A stretch of DNA of 64,000 nucleotides from Gramella sp. MT6 (GTDB lineage Bacteria; Bacteroidota; Bacteroidia; Flavobacteriales; Flavobacteriaceae). Each line of letters starts with the position of its first letter. Position 1 is the stretch's first letter. Of the stretch, positions 25,819-34,698 are shown piece after piece. Under the pieces are notes generated by a model that searched no databases, was not told the DNA's origin, and worked only from the letters and a program-made list of their open reading frames with translations. The translations under genes were made by a program, and so were the position numbers. The DNA is taken from contig NZ_CP048410.1 of assembly GCF_019357415.1 (NCBI RefSeq), positions 2,692,501-2,756,500 on the forward strand, given 5' to 3'.

Positions 25819-26247
25819 ATGAAGCTACTAATATTAAACGGCCCAAATCTTAATCTCCTTGGTACTCGTGAACCGGAGAAATACGGTAATCGAAGTTTTG
25901 AAGATCACTTTTCAGACCTGCAATTCAAATTCAGGAATGTGGAATTGTCCTATGATCAAACCAATATAGAAGGGGAATTGATAGATAAGATACAGAATGC
26001 CCGAGAGGATTTTGATGGTATCATTTTGAATGCTGCGGCATATACTCATACTTCTGTTGGTATAGGGGACGCGGTTGCCGCGATAGATATTCCGGTAGTA
26101 GAGGTTCATATCTCCAATACTTTTTCCAGGGAAGACTTCAGGCACAAATCCTATATTTCGCCGAATGCCAAGGGAATTATTGTTGGTTTTGGCTTACAAA
26201 GCTATGACCTGGCAATACAGAGTTTTTTAAAGGATAAGGATGAATAA
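25819..26247 (+). CDS. aroQ: Type II 3-dehydroquinate dehydratase
   Basis: A 142-residue enzyme of the shikimate pathway that dehydrates 3-dehydroquinate. Seen are ILNGPNLNLLGTREPEKYGN with the catalytic Tyr of the lid, NAAAYTHTSVGIGDA with the catalytic His, and VEVHISNTFSREDFRHKSY. Length is standard; the active unit is a dodecamer. Its end overlaps the following DUF71 gene by 8 bases, so the two are translated together. Confidence 0.95.
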   Translation: MKLLILNGPNLNLLGTREPEKYGNRSFEDHFSDLQFKFRNVELSYDQTNIEGELIDKIQNAREDFDGIILNAAAYTHTSVGIGDAVAAIDIPVVEVHISNTFSREDFRHKSYISPNAKGIIVGFGLQSYDLAIQSFLKDKDE

Positions 26248-26965
26248 AGCATATCTCAACTGGAGTAGTGGTAAAGATTCTGCGCTGGCTCTTTATTATG
26301 CAGGCAGGCAAAATGAATTCAGAGTAGAGAAATTGCTTACCACTATAAATAAAGATCTAGAAAGGGTCACCATGCATGGAGTTCGAAATGAACTTCTTTT
26401 TAAGCAGGCTGAAAATTTAGGATTACCCTTACAAGTTGCTGAATTAAGTGCCGAAACCAGTATGGAGGATTATAACCTTAAAATGAAAGAGGCTACAAAT
26501 GCTTTGATCGCCGAAGGATATACCCATAGTGTGTTCGGAGATATCTTTCTTGAAGACCTCAAAAAATACCGTGAAGAGCAACTCGATGCAGTAGGTATCA
26601 AAGCTGTGTTTCCTTTATGGAAGAAGGACACAAAAAAATTGATCACTGATTTTATTGATCTTGGTTTCAAGGCCATCGTGGTCTGTACCAATTCAAAATA
26701 CCTGGATGATTCTTTCTGTGGAAGGATCATTGATCATAATTTTGTTAAAGACTTACCTGAAAATGTAGATCCCTGTGGTGAGAATGGCGAATTTCACACA
26801 TTTGTTTTTGACGGACCAGTATTTAAAGCTCCGGTTAAATTCGAAGTAGGAGAGAAGGTGAACAGGTCTTATCAGTCTTCCAAGAATGCCGATGATAATT
26901 GCTTTCAGGATGATGCCGGTTCCTGGGATACCGAATTCTGTTTTTGCGATCTCCTTCCGGAGTAA
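26240..26965 (+). CDS. DUF71/COG2102 ATP pyrophosphatase (Dph6-like)
   Basis: A 241-residue PP-loop ATPase: the ATP loop reads NWSSGKDSALALYY, followed by EKLLTTIN and TMHGVRNELL, and the family motif GENGEFHTFVFDGP near the C-terminus. The eukaryotic/archaeal member Dph6 amidates diphthine, a modification that bacteria lack, so the automatic name diphthine-ammonia ligase should not be taken literally; a bacterial subgroup has been linked to B12 salvage. The tail carries several Cys (DNCFQDD, FCFCDLL). It overlaps aroQ by 8 bases, but no functional link is known. Confidence 0.85.
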   Translation: MNKAYLNWSSGKDSALALYYAGRQNEFRVEKLLTTINKDLERVTMHGVRNELLFKQAENLGLPLQVAELSAETSMEDYNLKMKEATNALIAEGYTHSVFGDIFLEDLKKYREEQLDAVGIKAVFPLWKKDTKKLITDFIDLGFKAIVVCTNSKYLDDSFCGRIIDHNFVKDLPENVDPCGENGEFHTFVFDGPVFKAPVKFEVGEKVNRSYQSSKNADDNCFQDDAGSWDTEFCFCDLLPE

Positions 26966-27029
26966 CATGCTATATTTCAATTAAATACACTATAATTTTT
27001 CATAAAAAATAAATCTATCTTGTTGATAA

Positions 27030-27064
27030 TTAATATTTTAGATGGTGTAATCATCTAAATATTA
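27030..27064 (+). promoter_or_regulatory. Inverted repeat just before the start codon of a secreted protein
   Basis: TTAATATTTTAGATG (27030-27044) pairs with CATCTAAATATTAA (27051-27064), 14 bp with one bulged T and a 6-7 base loop, ending 6 bases before the ATG at 27071. It could be a DNA operator or an mRNA hairpin blocking initiation. Confidence 0.5.
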
Positions 27065-27070
27065 ATCGAT

Positions 27071-27538
27071 ATGAAAAAGATTCTATTACTGGCATTACTA
27101 ATAAGCTGCAACCTGCATGTATTATCCCAGGTTTCTTCTGATGAAGTGGAATATATTCAGTCCATTTTTGGTATGGAGAAAAGAGCGGCTATAGAAGAAA
27201 TGATTAGCCTGGATGCTAACTCAGAAACATTCTGGAAACTGTATGACGAATATGAGGTAGAGAGAAAGGACCTTGGAAAAAAAAGAATTGCTCTCCTGGA
27301 GAAATATGCTAATAATTATGAAAGCATGAGTGGAGAAGATGTAGATGATCTTATTTCTGAGTCTATGGATCTTTCAATGAAAACAGATAAGCTAATCAAT
27401 AAATATTACAAAAAGCTAAAAAATGAAGCCGGCACAGTGCCCGCTGCACAATTCTATCAGATCGAGCATTATTTACTCAGTGAAATTAGAGCAGCCATCC
27501 TTGGAGAAATGGATCTAATTGAGGCGGTAAAGCAGTGA
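27071..27538 (+). CDS. Secreted all-helical protein of unknown function
   Basis: A 155-residue protein with signal peptide MKKILLLALLISCNLHVLSQ. The mature part is highly charged and helical (RAAIEEMISLDANSETFWKL, then MKTDKLINKYYKKLKNE, ending LGEMDLIEAVKQ). Size, export and helix content recall Spy/CpxP periplasmic chaperones, but their LTxxQ motifs are absent, so I do not assign the family. It stands alone, with a stable inverted repeat right before its ATG and a bidirectional terminator after it. Confidence 0.7.
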   Translation: MKKILLLALLISCNLHVLSQVSSDEVEYIQSIFGMEKRAAIEEMISLDANSETFWKLYDEYEVERKDLGKKRIALLEKYANNYESMSGEDVDDLISESMDLSMKTDKLINKYYKKLKNEAGTVPAAQFYQIEHYLLSEIRAAILGEMDLIEAVKQ

Positions 27539-27560
27539 TAGGAATAACACGACAAGTAAA

Positions 27561-27590
27561 AAAATCCTGAAGTGAAGATTTCAGGATTTT
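27561..27590. terminator. Bidirectional terminator between the helical protein and lpdA
   Basis: AAAATCCTGAA pairs with TTCAGGATTTT around GTGAAGAT, with A/T runs both sides. Confidence 0.88.
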
Positions 27591-27614
27591 AATTTTTTAC
27601 AATGTCTTATAGTC

Positions 27615-29006
27615 TTATAAGTGGATCACTTCGTCGTAAGCCGCAGCAACAGCTTCCATCACAGCCTCACTCATAGTTGGGTGAGGGTGAACAGCTTTAA
27701 GTACTTCATGACCTGTAGTCTCTAATTTTCTACCAAGAACCGCTTCTGCAATCATATCGGTAACTCCGGCACCAATCATATGGCAACCTAGCCACTCACC
27801 GTATTTGGCGTCGAAGATCACTTTCACGAAACCGTCAGATTTTCCGGCAGCCTTCGCTTTTCCAGATGCAGAGAATGGGAATTTTCCAACCTTAAGTTCG
27901 TAACCTGCTTCCTTAGCTTGCTTTTCAGTCATACCAACAGATGCGATCTCTGGAGTTGCATAGGTACATCCAGGGATATTACCATAATCTAATGGCTGAA
28001 CATCCATTCCCTTGATCTTTTCAACACAAAGGATCCCTTCAGCTGAAGCAACGTGAGCCAGGGCAGGACCATGAACCACGTCACCAATTGCGTATATACC
28101 AGAAACATTGGTCTGGTAAAAGTCGTTTACAACAATCTTATCTTTTTCAGTCTTAATATTAAGATCTTCAAGACCAATATTCTCAATATTCGTTTTAATA
28201 CCTACTGCGGAAAGAACAATATCAGCTTCCAGTTTTTCTTCACCTTTTTTGGTCTTTACCGTCGCAATAACTTTTCCATTTTTCTTTTCAACACTTTCTA
28301 CGGAAGAATTGGTCATTACCTTAATACCGGCTTTTTTGATGCTTCTTTCAAATTGTTTTGAAACCTCTTCATCCTCTAGCGGCACCACATTCGGTAGAAA
28401 TTCCACTACGGTTACATCTGTACCCATAGCATTATAGAAGTGAGCAAACTCAACTCCAATCGCTCCTGAACCAACCACGATCATAGATTTTGGTTGCTTT
28501 TCAAGGGTCATCGCTTCACGGTAACCGATCACGGTTTTACCATCCTGTTTCAGGTTTGGCAATTCTCTAGAACGCGCTCCGGTAGCGATAATGATATTAT
28601 CTGCCTGGTATTCTGTTTTCTTATCTTTTGAATCTGTAACTTCTACTTTCTTTCCAGATTTCAATTTTCCGAATCCTTCCAGAACATCGATCTTGTTCTT
28701 TTTCATCAGGAATTGAACACCCTTACTCATTCCGTTAGCTACATCACGACTTCTCTTGACTACAGCTCCAAAATCTTTGTCTGCTTTTTCAAGCTTTAAG
28801 CCATAGTCTTCAGCATGTTTCAGGTAATCAAAAACCTCGGCACTTTTTAAAAGTGCTTTGGTTGGGATACATCCCCAGTTAAGGCAAACACCTCCAAGGC
28901 TTTCCTTTTCTACAATAGCGGTTTTAAAACCTAATTGTGAAGCGCGGATCGCGGTTACATAACCTCCCGGGCCACTACCTAAAACTATAATATCATATTT
29001 ACTCAT
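27615..29006 (-). CDS. lpdA: Dihydrolipoyl dehydrogenase
   Basis: A 463-residue flavoprotein, the E3 subunit of 2-oxoacid dehydrogenase and glycine cleavage complexes, which reoxidises dihydrolipoamide with NAD. FAD site IVLGSGPGGYVTAIRA, redox disulfide Cys41-Cys46 (GGVCLNWGCIPTK), NAD site VVGSGAIGVEFAHF, and the His-Glu active pair in HPHPTMSEAVMEA are all present. No E1 or E2 gene is nearby, so it is likely a shared housekeeping copy. Confidence 0.96.
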   Translation of the reverse strand: MSKYDIIVLGSGPGGYVTAIRASQLGFKTAIVEKESLGGVCLNWGCIPTKALLKSAEVFDYLKHAEDYGLKLEKADKDFGAVVKRSRDVANGMSKGVQFLMKKNKIDVLEGFGKLKSGKKVEVTDSKDKKTEYQADNIIIATGARSRELPNLKQDGKTVIGYREAMTLEKQPKSMIVVGSGAIGVEFAHFYNAMGTDVTVVEFLPNVVPLEDEEVSKQFERSIKKAGIKVMTNSSVESVEKKNGKVIATVKTKKGEEKLEADIVLSAVGIKTNIENIGLEDLNIKTEKDKIVVNDFYQTNVSGIYAIGDVVHGPALAHVASAEGILCVEKIKGMDVQPLDYGNIPGCTYATPEIASVGMTEKQAKEAGYELKVGKFPFSASGKAKAAGKSDGFVKVIFDAKYGEWLGCHMIGAGVTDMIAEAVLGRKLETTGHEVLKAVHPHPTMSEAVMEAVAAAYDEVIHL

Positions 29007-29096
29007 ATTCGGAATATTTTGAATCTGTTATAGAGTTTGCGAATTTAAGGAATTAAACCCTAAACTGAAAGTGCCAGGGATGGGATATAATCAATA

Positions 29097-29127
29097 AAAA
29101 AGCCCTTCATAAAAATGATGGGCTTTT
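29097..29127 (-). terminator. Terminator after the collagen-like lipoprotein operon
   Basis: AAAAGCCC-T-TCAT pairs with ATGA-T-GGGCTTTT, followed by T on the minus strand. Confidence 0.88.
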
Positions 29128-29160
29128 CAATAAATGTTATAAAGGTTTACTTATTTGATC

Positions 29161-29700
29161 TTACTCGAAAGATAAATTAAATCTGTCTTTTACCTGGTTG
29201 AAATTTGAGAAATCTACGTCTGCATTTGCCTCAAAAGTAGCTGATGGTAAGACAACGATCCTGAAAGTCTGGTCATCTGTAAATTGAGTGCTTAGTCCGC
29301 TAAGGTCAAAGTTTCCATCAATGATAATTTCAACATCTGCTACGGTATGATTATACACATACTGGATAGTACCTTCTTCTAAAAAGAAGTTCTGTGGAAT
29401 AAGGCTCCATGAATCAACGGTTCCTCCACCTTCAGCATCTAGTAGCTCCAAACGATAAACAAGAACGGCATCAGATTCAGGTTCAAAGGTATCTACCTCT
29501 GCAGGAATATCGATTAATTGTGAATAGTAATTCACATCAGATAAATATTCAAGATCTATGGTACGTTCAAAAGTATATCCCAATCCATCCAAACCATCTT
29601 CACCTGGAGGTCCCTGTGGTCCCTGAGGCCCTGGATCTCCATCTGAACATGCAACAAAGAAAAGGCTGGTCAATACTATAAGTGATAAAAATTTTTTCAT
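29161..29700 (-). CDS. Lipoprotein with a short collagen-like segment
   Basis: A 179-residue protein starting MKKFLSLIVLTSLFFVACSD, a lipoprotein signal. Immediately after the lipidated Cys comes GDPGPQGPQGPPGEDGLDG, six Gly-x-y triplets, which in longer form makes a triple helix; here it probably acts as a stalk. The rest is a beta-rich domain (FRIVVLPSATFEANADVDFS) of unknown function. Similar lipoproteins occur in many Bacteroidetes. It follows the msrB gene by 16 bases and probably shares its transcript. Confidence 0.8.
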   Translation of the reverse strand: MKKFLSLIVLTSLFFVACSDGDPGPQGPQGPPGEDGLDGLGYTFERTIDLEYLSDVNYYSQLIDIPAEVDTFEPESDAVLVYRLELLDAEGGGTVDSWSLIPQNFFLEEGTIQYVYNHTVADVEIIIDGNFDLSGLSTQFTDDQTFRIVVLPSATFEANADVDFSNFNQVKDRFNLSFE

Positions 29701-29716
29701 GTCTAATCGGTTTAAG

Positions 29717-30109
29717 TTATTTATTAAATTCTATACTGGCGGAATTCACGCAGTAGCGCTGACCAGTCTCTGTAGGACCATCATCAAAAACGTGGCCAAG
29801 ATGACTTCCGCAAGTGGCACAAAGGATTTCTGTACGTATCATTCCAAATGTGCGGTCCTGGATATATTCTACTTTACCCTCTATGGCGTCATCAAAACTG
29901 GGCCATCCACAGCCACTTTCAAATTTTGAATTGCTTTCAAAAAGCTTCTCGCCACAAGCGGCACATTTATATTCCCCTTTATCGAAATGAAGATTGTACT
30001 TTCCAGTATGCGGAGCTTCAGTACCTTTTTCTCTAAGTACTCTATATTGCTCCGGGGAAAGTTCTTTCTTCCATTCCTCTTCGGTCTTTTCTATTTTATA
30101 TTTTTTCAT
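29717..30109 (-). CDS. msrB: Peptide-methionine (R)-S-oxide reductase, cytoplasmic form
   Basis: A 130-residue MsrB that reduces methionine R-sulfoxide in proteins. Start at 30109 ([20 protein letters not shown]) is chosen because the longer frame upstream runs into the previous gene. Zinc ligands are the CAAC and CATC pairs, the recycling Cys is in ESGCGWPSF, and the catalytic Cys in [11 protein letters not shown]. There is no signal peptide. It lies one base after the stop of a second, exported msrB. Confidence 0.93.
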   Translation of the reverse strand: MKKYKIEKTEEEWKKELSPEQYRVLREKGTEAPHTGKYNLHFDKGEYKCAACGEKLFESNSKFESGCGWPSFDDAIEGKVEYIQDRTFGMIRTEILCATCGSHLGHVFDDGPTETGQRYCVNSASIEFNK

Positions 30110-30110
30110 C

Positions 30111-30602
30111 TTATTCTGAATCTGGTTTAAAGTCCATAGCGACACCATTGATACAATGACGCTTTCCGGTAGTTTCTCTTGGACCATCATTAAATACGTG
30201 ACCTAAGTGCCCTCCGCATCTCGCACAGTGAACTTCGTCCCTTTGATAACCAAGTTTGGTATCGCTTCCATAACCTACAGCTCCATCAATTGCTCTGTCG
30301 AAACTGGGCCAGCCGGTTCCACTTTCAAATTTATGTTTGGTTTTGTAAAGTTCATTCCCGCAGGCTGCACATACGAAAGTACCAGGTTCCTCGATATCCA
30401 ATAGGTCGCTGGTAAAAGCTCTTTCGGTAGCTGCATTTCTTAAAACTGCAAATTCTTGCTGAGTAAGTTCTTTTTTCCACTCGGCCTCAGATTTCGAAAT
30501 TTCATATTTTTTTGAAGATTTTTCATCTGAATTTTTCTGGGCATTTCCGTTGCAACTTATTAGGAAAGAAGCGAGCAGGCTAAATATTAGTATCTTTTTC
30601 AT
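30111..30602 (-). CDS. msrB: Peptide-methionine (R)-S-oxide reductase, lipoprotein form
   Basis: A 163-residue MsrB with the lipoprotein signal [21 protein letters not shown], so it acts in the envelope. Zinc ligands CAAC and CARC and the catalytic Cys in [11 protein letters not shown] are present; the position of the recycling Cys of the sister enzyme is Thr here (ESGTGWPSF), so the resolving mechanism should differ. Start at 30602 fits the signal best; 30617 is the alternative. It overlaps the upstream hydrolase by 23 bases and is followed at once by the cytoplasmic msrB, giving repair on both sides of the inner membrane. Confidence 0.92.
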   Translation of the reverse strand: MKKILIFSLLASFLISCNGNAQKNSDEKSSKKYEISKSEAEWKKELTQQEFAVLRNAATERAFTSDLLDIEEPGTFVCAACGNELYKTKHKFESGTGWPSFDRAIDGAVGYGSDTKLGYQRDEVHCARCGGHLGHVFNDGPRETTGKRHCINGVAMDFKPDSE

Positions 30603-31500
30603 GGCAATCTTTTTCATAAAAATACAAAGATTGTGCCGCGATAAAAGTTGTTATTTTGTTAATTACTTTTTGATTCCCTAAAATACGACGATGCCCTAGT
30701 CCAGAGGTGATCATTAACTTACTGTTCTCCAGTTCTTCATGGATCTCGTAAGCTGAATTAACTTTAACATCCACGTCATTTTCATCGTGTATCACCAGCG
30801 TTGGAACCTTTACATATTTAGCAGATTCGCCACCGGAGAGGATGTCCATATCTTCATTGAACCTTTCGTCCAGGTAGGCCTTCATTTTTTTAGCCACCTT
30901 ATCGTTCATTTTCATGGTTTCTGCAAAATGGCGGGTGATCTCTGAAATTTTATTCGCTGTACCTATTATAACCAGCTTATCTGTTTTTAGTCCCTGTCTT
31001 ATTGCTCTTAATGAAGACATACCTCCCAGGGAATGCCCAATAACAGCATCAAACGGACCGTAATTCTCATCCATATAATGTATGGCCTTAATAAAGAATG
31101 GCATCATACTCATTTTTCCTTCAAGTTTTCCATGGGCCGGGGCATCGAAGCTCACGCACTTATAGCCTTCTTCCTGTAGTGCTTCTGCGATCTTTGCAAG
31201 TTGAGTACCACGACCACTCCAGCCATGAGCCAAAAGCACTTTTTTATCGCCCTCCCCATATTCATAGGTTCTTATTTCCCTATTCATGGACGGCACCAGA
31301 ACAGTTTTCTGAATAGAGTTTTTGTCCATTTCTTTTTCCCTTGCCGGCAATTTGTATCTGAAGGGACTCAAAAATAATTTAGCTGCAAATCTACTTGCTA
31401 AAAATGGTGAAATTTTAGTCAGTATTCTGGCAATTACCAATATATAGGATGGGATAAGTAGCCTTTGTACCGGTGTGTTATCCTTCTTTTTTTTAGTCAT
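30580..31500 (-). CDS. Alpha/beta hydrolase
   Basis: A 306-residue alpha/beta hydrolase with oxyanion segment LLAHGWSGRGTQL, nucleophile elbow GHSLGGMSS, and an Asp-containing strand VIHDENDVDVKV before the final His region (GLGHRRIL). A hydrophobic segment near residue 15-35 (LLIPSYILVIARILTKISPF) may anchor it in the inner membrane. The substrate is unknown. It is the first gene of the hydrolase-msrB-msrB-lipoprotein run. Confidence 0.87.
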   Translation of the reverse strand: MTKKKKDNTPVQRLLIPSYILVIARILTKISPFLASRFAAKLFLSPFRYKLPAREKEMDKNSIQKTVLVPSMNREIRTYEYGEGDKKVLLAHGWSGRGTQLAKIAEALQEEGYKCVSFDAPAHGKLEGKMSMMPFFIKAIHYMDENYGPFDAVIGHSLGGMSSLRAIRQGLKTDKLVIIGTANKISEITRHFAETMKMNDKVAKKMKAYLDERFNEDMDILSGGESAKYVKVPTLVIHDENDVDVKVNSAYEIHEELENSKLMITSGLGHRRILGNQKVINKITTFIAAQSLYFYEKDCHEKDTNI

Positions 31501-31690
31501 ATTTTAAGATTCCTTCAATTAATTATAAAAACAATAACATAATCACTAATTGTCTTGTGAAGCCTTGTTAACACTGCAAATATCAATAATGGTATTGTTT
31601 TTGAAACTGTAATTATTGTTAAATCATACTTAAACCATCACAGGCCATATAACGGCTTTTGTACTTTTAAGCACCTAAAAACCAAAAATC

Positions 31691-32512
31691 ATGAAATTTA
31701 AAAATACCTTTTTATGGTTAAGCGTACTACTATTAGTAGTATCGTGTAAAACTAATCCGTTTACCGGAGAAAGCAACCTTAATTTTGTTTCTAACGATCA
31801 GCTTTTCCCAGCTTCCTTTGAACAATATAATCAGTTTCTGGATGAGGCAGATGTAGTAAGAGGGACCGAAGAAGCAAGGATGGTACAAAATCTAGGTCAG
31901 GATATTGTAAATGCAGCAGAAAGATATCTTAATGCTAATGGTTACCAGGGTTTTATGAATGATTTTAGATGGGAGTTCAACCTGGTACAGGATGATCAAG
32001 CCAATGCATTTGCCATGCCTGGCGGAAAAGTGGTTATATATACCGGTATCCTTGATGAGGCTCAAAATAAAAACGGTTTAGCCACGGTAATGGCTCACGA
32101 GATCGCCCATGCCCTGGCAGATCACGGGGCTCAAAGAATGAGTGCGGCCCAATTACAACAATTAGGGGCTGTTGCAGGAGCTGTTGCGGTGAGTGGTGAA
32201 AGCCAAAGTACTCAACAAATATTTGCACAGGCATATGGTCTAGGTACCACCGTTGGGGTAATGCTGCCATTTAGCAGAAGTCATGAGGCTGAAGCAGATA
32301 GGATTGGTCTAACCTTAATGGCAATTGCCGGGTACGATCCCAGAGAAGCTCCAGAGCTTTGGCAAAGAATGCAGGCTAATAGTAGTGGACAGGCTCCACC
32401 GGAGTTCTTAAGTACTCACCCGTCTACCCAGTCTAGAATTAACAATTTGACACAGTGGGCTCCTGAAGCTATCGAAGAAGCGCGTAAATATGGAGTTACC
32501 AGTTTTAAATAA
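31691..32512 (+). CDS. M48 family metalloprotease lipoprotein
   Basis: A 273-residue protein with lipoprotein signal MKFKNTFLWLSVLLLVVSCK. The zinc site is complete: HEIAH in VMAHEIAHALADHG and the third ligand Glu in SHEAEADRIG. ANAFAMPGGKVVIYTGIL is the typical strand before the helix. It resembles LoiP/YcaL-type periplasmic proteases that degrade misfolded outer-membrane proteins and BepA relatives. It stands alone with a terminator after it. Confidence 0.92.
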   Translation: MKFKNTFLWLSVLLLVVSCKTNPFTGESNLNFVSNDQLFPASFEQYNQFLDEADVVRGTEEARMVQNLGQDIVNAAERYLNANGYQGFMNDFRWEFNLVQDDQANAFAMPGGKVVIYTGILDEAQNKNGLATVMAHEIAHALADHGAQRMSAAQLQQLGAVAGAVAVSGESQSTQQIFAQAYGLGTTVGVMLPFSRSHEAEADRIGLTLMAIAGYDPREAPELWQRMQANSSGQAPPEFLSTHPSTQSRINNLTQWAPEAIEEARKYGVTSFK

Positions 32513-32533
32513 GATAATCTAAAAATAAAAATG

Positions 32534-32560
32534 AAAAGCCACCAGTTTCGGTGGCTTTTT
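32534..32560 (+). terminator. Terminator after the M48 protease
   Basis: AAAAGCCACC pairs with GGTGGCTTTT around AGTTTC, followed by T. Confidence 0.9.
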
Positions 32561-32573
32561 CTATTTTTAGTGC

Positions 32574-33899
32574 ATGAAGCAACTACCAAAAGGAAGTAAA
32601 AAGCTTATTCATGCCTGGGCTTTTTATGATTGGGCCAACTCTGTCTATAGTCTGGTTATCTCTTCGGCGATATTTCCAATTTTTTATGGGGCTCTTACAA
32701 TCGTTAAAGACAGTGATGGGAATAAATTAAACGATACCGTGAGATTTCTGGGGTTAGATTTCAATAATGACTCCCTTATAAGTTATGTAACCGCTGCAGC
32801 GTTTCTGGTGGTTAGTTTCCTGAGCCCTTTCTTATCTGGCATTGCAGATTATATTGGTAACAAAAAGAATTTTTTAAAGTTCTTTTGTAATCTCGGTGCT
32901 ATTTCCTGTATCGGGTTATTCTGGTTCGATCTTGATTCCCTTTGGTTTGGTTTATTGTGTTATTTCCTCGCTCTTATAGGGTTTTGGTCCAGCCTAGTTT
33001 TCTATAATTCCTACTTACCAGATATAGCTTTCCCTGAACAACAGGATAAAGCCAGTGCTAAGGGATTTTCTCTGGGGTACATTGGTAGTGTTATTCTCCT
33101 GGTTCTTTGCCTTATAATGATACTGAAATTCGAGTGGTTCGGCTTTGAAGATGAAGGCCTGCCTACAAGGTTGTCTTTTGTGCTTACAGGAATCTGGTGG
33201 ATAGGCTTCAGTCAGTATACCTATTACTATCTACCTAAAGGAAATAAGAAAGCAACATTAACACGTCATGTATTATTAAATGGTTTCAGGGAATTGAATG
33301 GGATCTGGAAATCCATAAAACATAATAAATCTCTGAAACGATATTTACTAGCATTTTTCGTGTATAGCATGGCCGTGCAAACCATTATGCTCATCGCGAC
33401 TTATTTCGGGATCGAGGAACTTGAATGGGGAGATCAGGACCCTACAACCGGGTTAATTGTAAGTATATTATTGATCCAGCTGGTAGCTGTGGCAGGCGCC
33501 ACTTTAACTTCCAGGCTGGCAATAAAATATGGTGACATTAGGATTCTTATTTTTATAAACCTAATCTGGATCTCTATTTGTGGGTATGCATATTTCATTA
33601 CCACTCCCTTACAATTCTATGTTGCGGCAGCTTCGGTTGGCCTTGTAATGGGGGGTATACAGTCCCTTTCAAGATCTACCTATTCTAAGATGCTACCAGA
33701 GAATGCCCTGGATACCGCAAGTTATTTCAGTTTTTATGATGTATCTGAAAAAATTGGAATTGTAATAGGGATGTCTTTGTATGGTTTAGTGGCTCAGCAT
33801 ACTGGAAGCGTTAGAAATGCGATCCTCTTCCTGGTTGTCTTTTTTATAGCAGGGGTAATTCTTCTTATGCGAGTGCCAAAGCGAATAGTTAAAGCATAA
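32574..33899 (+). CDS. MFS transporter, UMF1 (Atg22-like) family
   Basis: A 441-residue polytopic membrane protein with about twelve transmembrane segments. The start HAWAFYDWANSVYSLVISSA is the signature of the UMF1/Atg22 branch, and SRSTYSKMLPENALDTASYF with FYDVSEKIG marks the second half. Atg22 exports amino acids from the yeast vacuole; the bacterial substrate is unknown. It is only 13 bases past the preceding terminator and ends at a bidirectional one. Confidence 0.9.
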   Translation: MKQLPKGSKKLIHAWAFYDWANSVYSLVISSAIFPIFYGALTIVKDSDGNKLNDTVRFLGLDFNNDSLISYVTAAAFLVVSFLSPFLSGIADYIGNKKNFLKFFCNLGAISCIGLFWFDLDSLWFGLLCYFLALIGFWSSLVFYNSYLPDIAFPEQQDKASAKGFSLGYIGSVILLVLCLIMILKFEWFGFEDEGLPTRLSFVLTGIWWIGFSQYTYYYLPKGNKKATLTRHVLLNGFRELNGIWKSIKHNKSLKRYLLAFFVYSMAVQTIMLIATYFGIEELEWGDQDPTTGLIVSILLIQLVAVAGATLTSRLAIKYGDIRILIFINLIWISICGYAYFITTPLQFYVAAASVGLVMGGIQSLSRSTYSKMLPENALDTASYFSFYDVSEKIGIVIGMSLYGLVAQHTGSVRNAILFLVVFFIAGVILLMRVPKRIVKA

Positions 33900-33900
33900 A

Positions 33901-33924
33901 AAAACCTGCCGAGCGGCAGGTTTT
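33901..33924. terminator. Bidirectional terminator between the MFS gene and the ECF operon
   Basis: AAAACCTGCC pairs perfectly with GGCAGGTTTT around GAGC; it ends both convergent units. Confidence 0.92.
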
Positions 33925-33946
33925 AAAATTCAATTGGATTTTTCTA

Positions 33947-34669
33947 TTAATGGGAAGAAATACTTCCTGATCCATGGGTGTTGAAATCCTCTTTTTCCGG
34001 ATTTCCTTTGTAAACTATATCTCCAGACCCAGAAACTGAAGCTTTCAGGGAATTCGAGGCATAGACCATAATATCTCCAGAACCGGAAACCCTGGCTTCT
34101 ACATTTTCAGCCGTTAATTCATAGGCATCAAAATCACCACTTCCTGTGACCATACATTCAAAATTCTGACTACTACCTTTAAGTTTTACATCTCCAGATC
34201 CGGTAATTTTCCCTTCAACGTTTTTTACGGCCAGTTCTAATTTCATATCTCCTGAACCGGTCACCTGGAGCTGAAGAGCATCACCTTTGATAACATCCTG
34301 AGTCCAGATATCTCCCGAACCTGTTACAGAAATATTATCAAGCTCTTCAAAAGGCACAGTAATAAGGATTTCTTTCTTTGGAGAAAGATTATAACCATCC
34401 TCGGTGGAAATTTTCAGAGTTCCATTATTTACTTCTGTAACTATGTATTCCTGTAGGTTGCTTTCCGCTTCAACCTTTATGTTGCCTTCATTACCGGCTA
34501 CCAGTCTTACATTCATTGAGCCTACAAGCTTAATTTCGTCATAAGAATCTGTAGACCTTGTATCGGTCACCATATCTCCGTTTCCTTTTACTTTTTTACC
34601 ATTCCATTGAGCATTAACACAGGATAATGATAAGAGACAAATACCGAATAATAAAAATACTTTTTTCAT
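33947..34669 (-). CDS. DUF2807 head-GIN domain protein, last gene of the ECF operon
   Basis: A 240-residue exported protein (signal MKKVFLLFGICLLSLSCVNA, with Cys17 before NAQ). The mature part is the DUF2807 beta-helix-like auto-transporter head domain: the motif GSGDI/GSGDM/GSGDV/GSGDF recurs about every 16-22 residues (VTGSGDIWTQD, VTGSGDMKLEL, ITGSGDVKLKG, VTGSGDFDAY, VSGSGDIMVYA, VSGSGDIVYKG). It probably folds as a stacked right-handed beta structure in the periplasm or on the surface. It is 29 bases after the DUF4097-like gene and presumably under the ECF sigma factor. Confidence 0.88.
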   Translation of the reverse strand: MKKVFLLFGICLLSLSCVNAQWNGKKVKGNGDMVTDTRSTDSYDEIKLVGSMNVRLVAGNEGNIKVEAESNLQEYIVTEVNNGTLKISTEDGYNLSPKKEILITVPFEELDNISVTGSGDIWTQDVIKGDALQLQVTGSGDMKLELAVKNVEGKITGSGDVKLKGSSQNFECMVTGSGDFDAYELTAENVEARVSGSGDIMVYASNSLKASVSGSGDIVYKGNPEKEDFNTHGSGSISSH

Positions 34670-34698
34670 GATTTTGGTTGTTTTACGTTTTTTGATGA

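Noticed and set aside
30110..30190. 27-codon N-terminal extension of the cytoplasmic MsrB
   Set aside because: It lies inside the upstream msrB coding end, while ATG at 30109 gives the normal family start.
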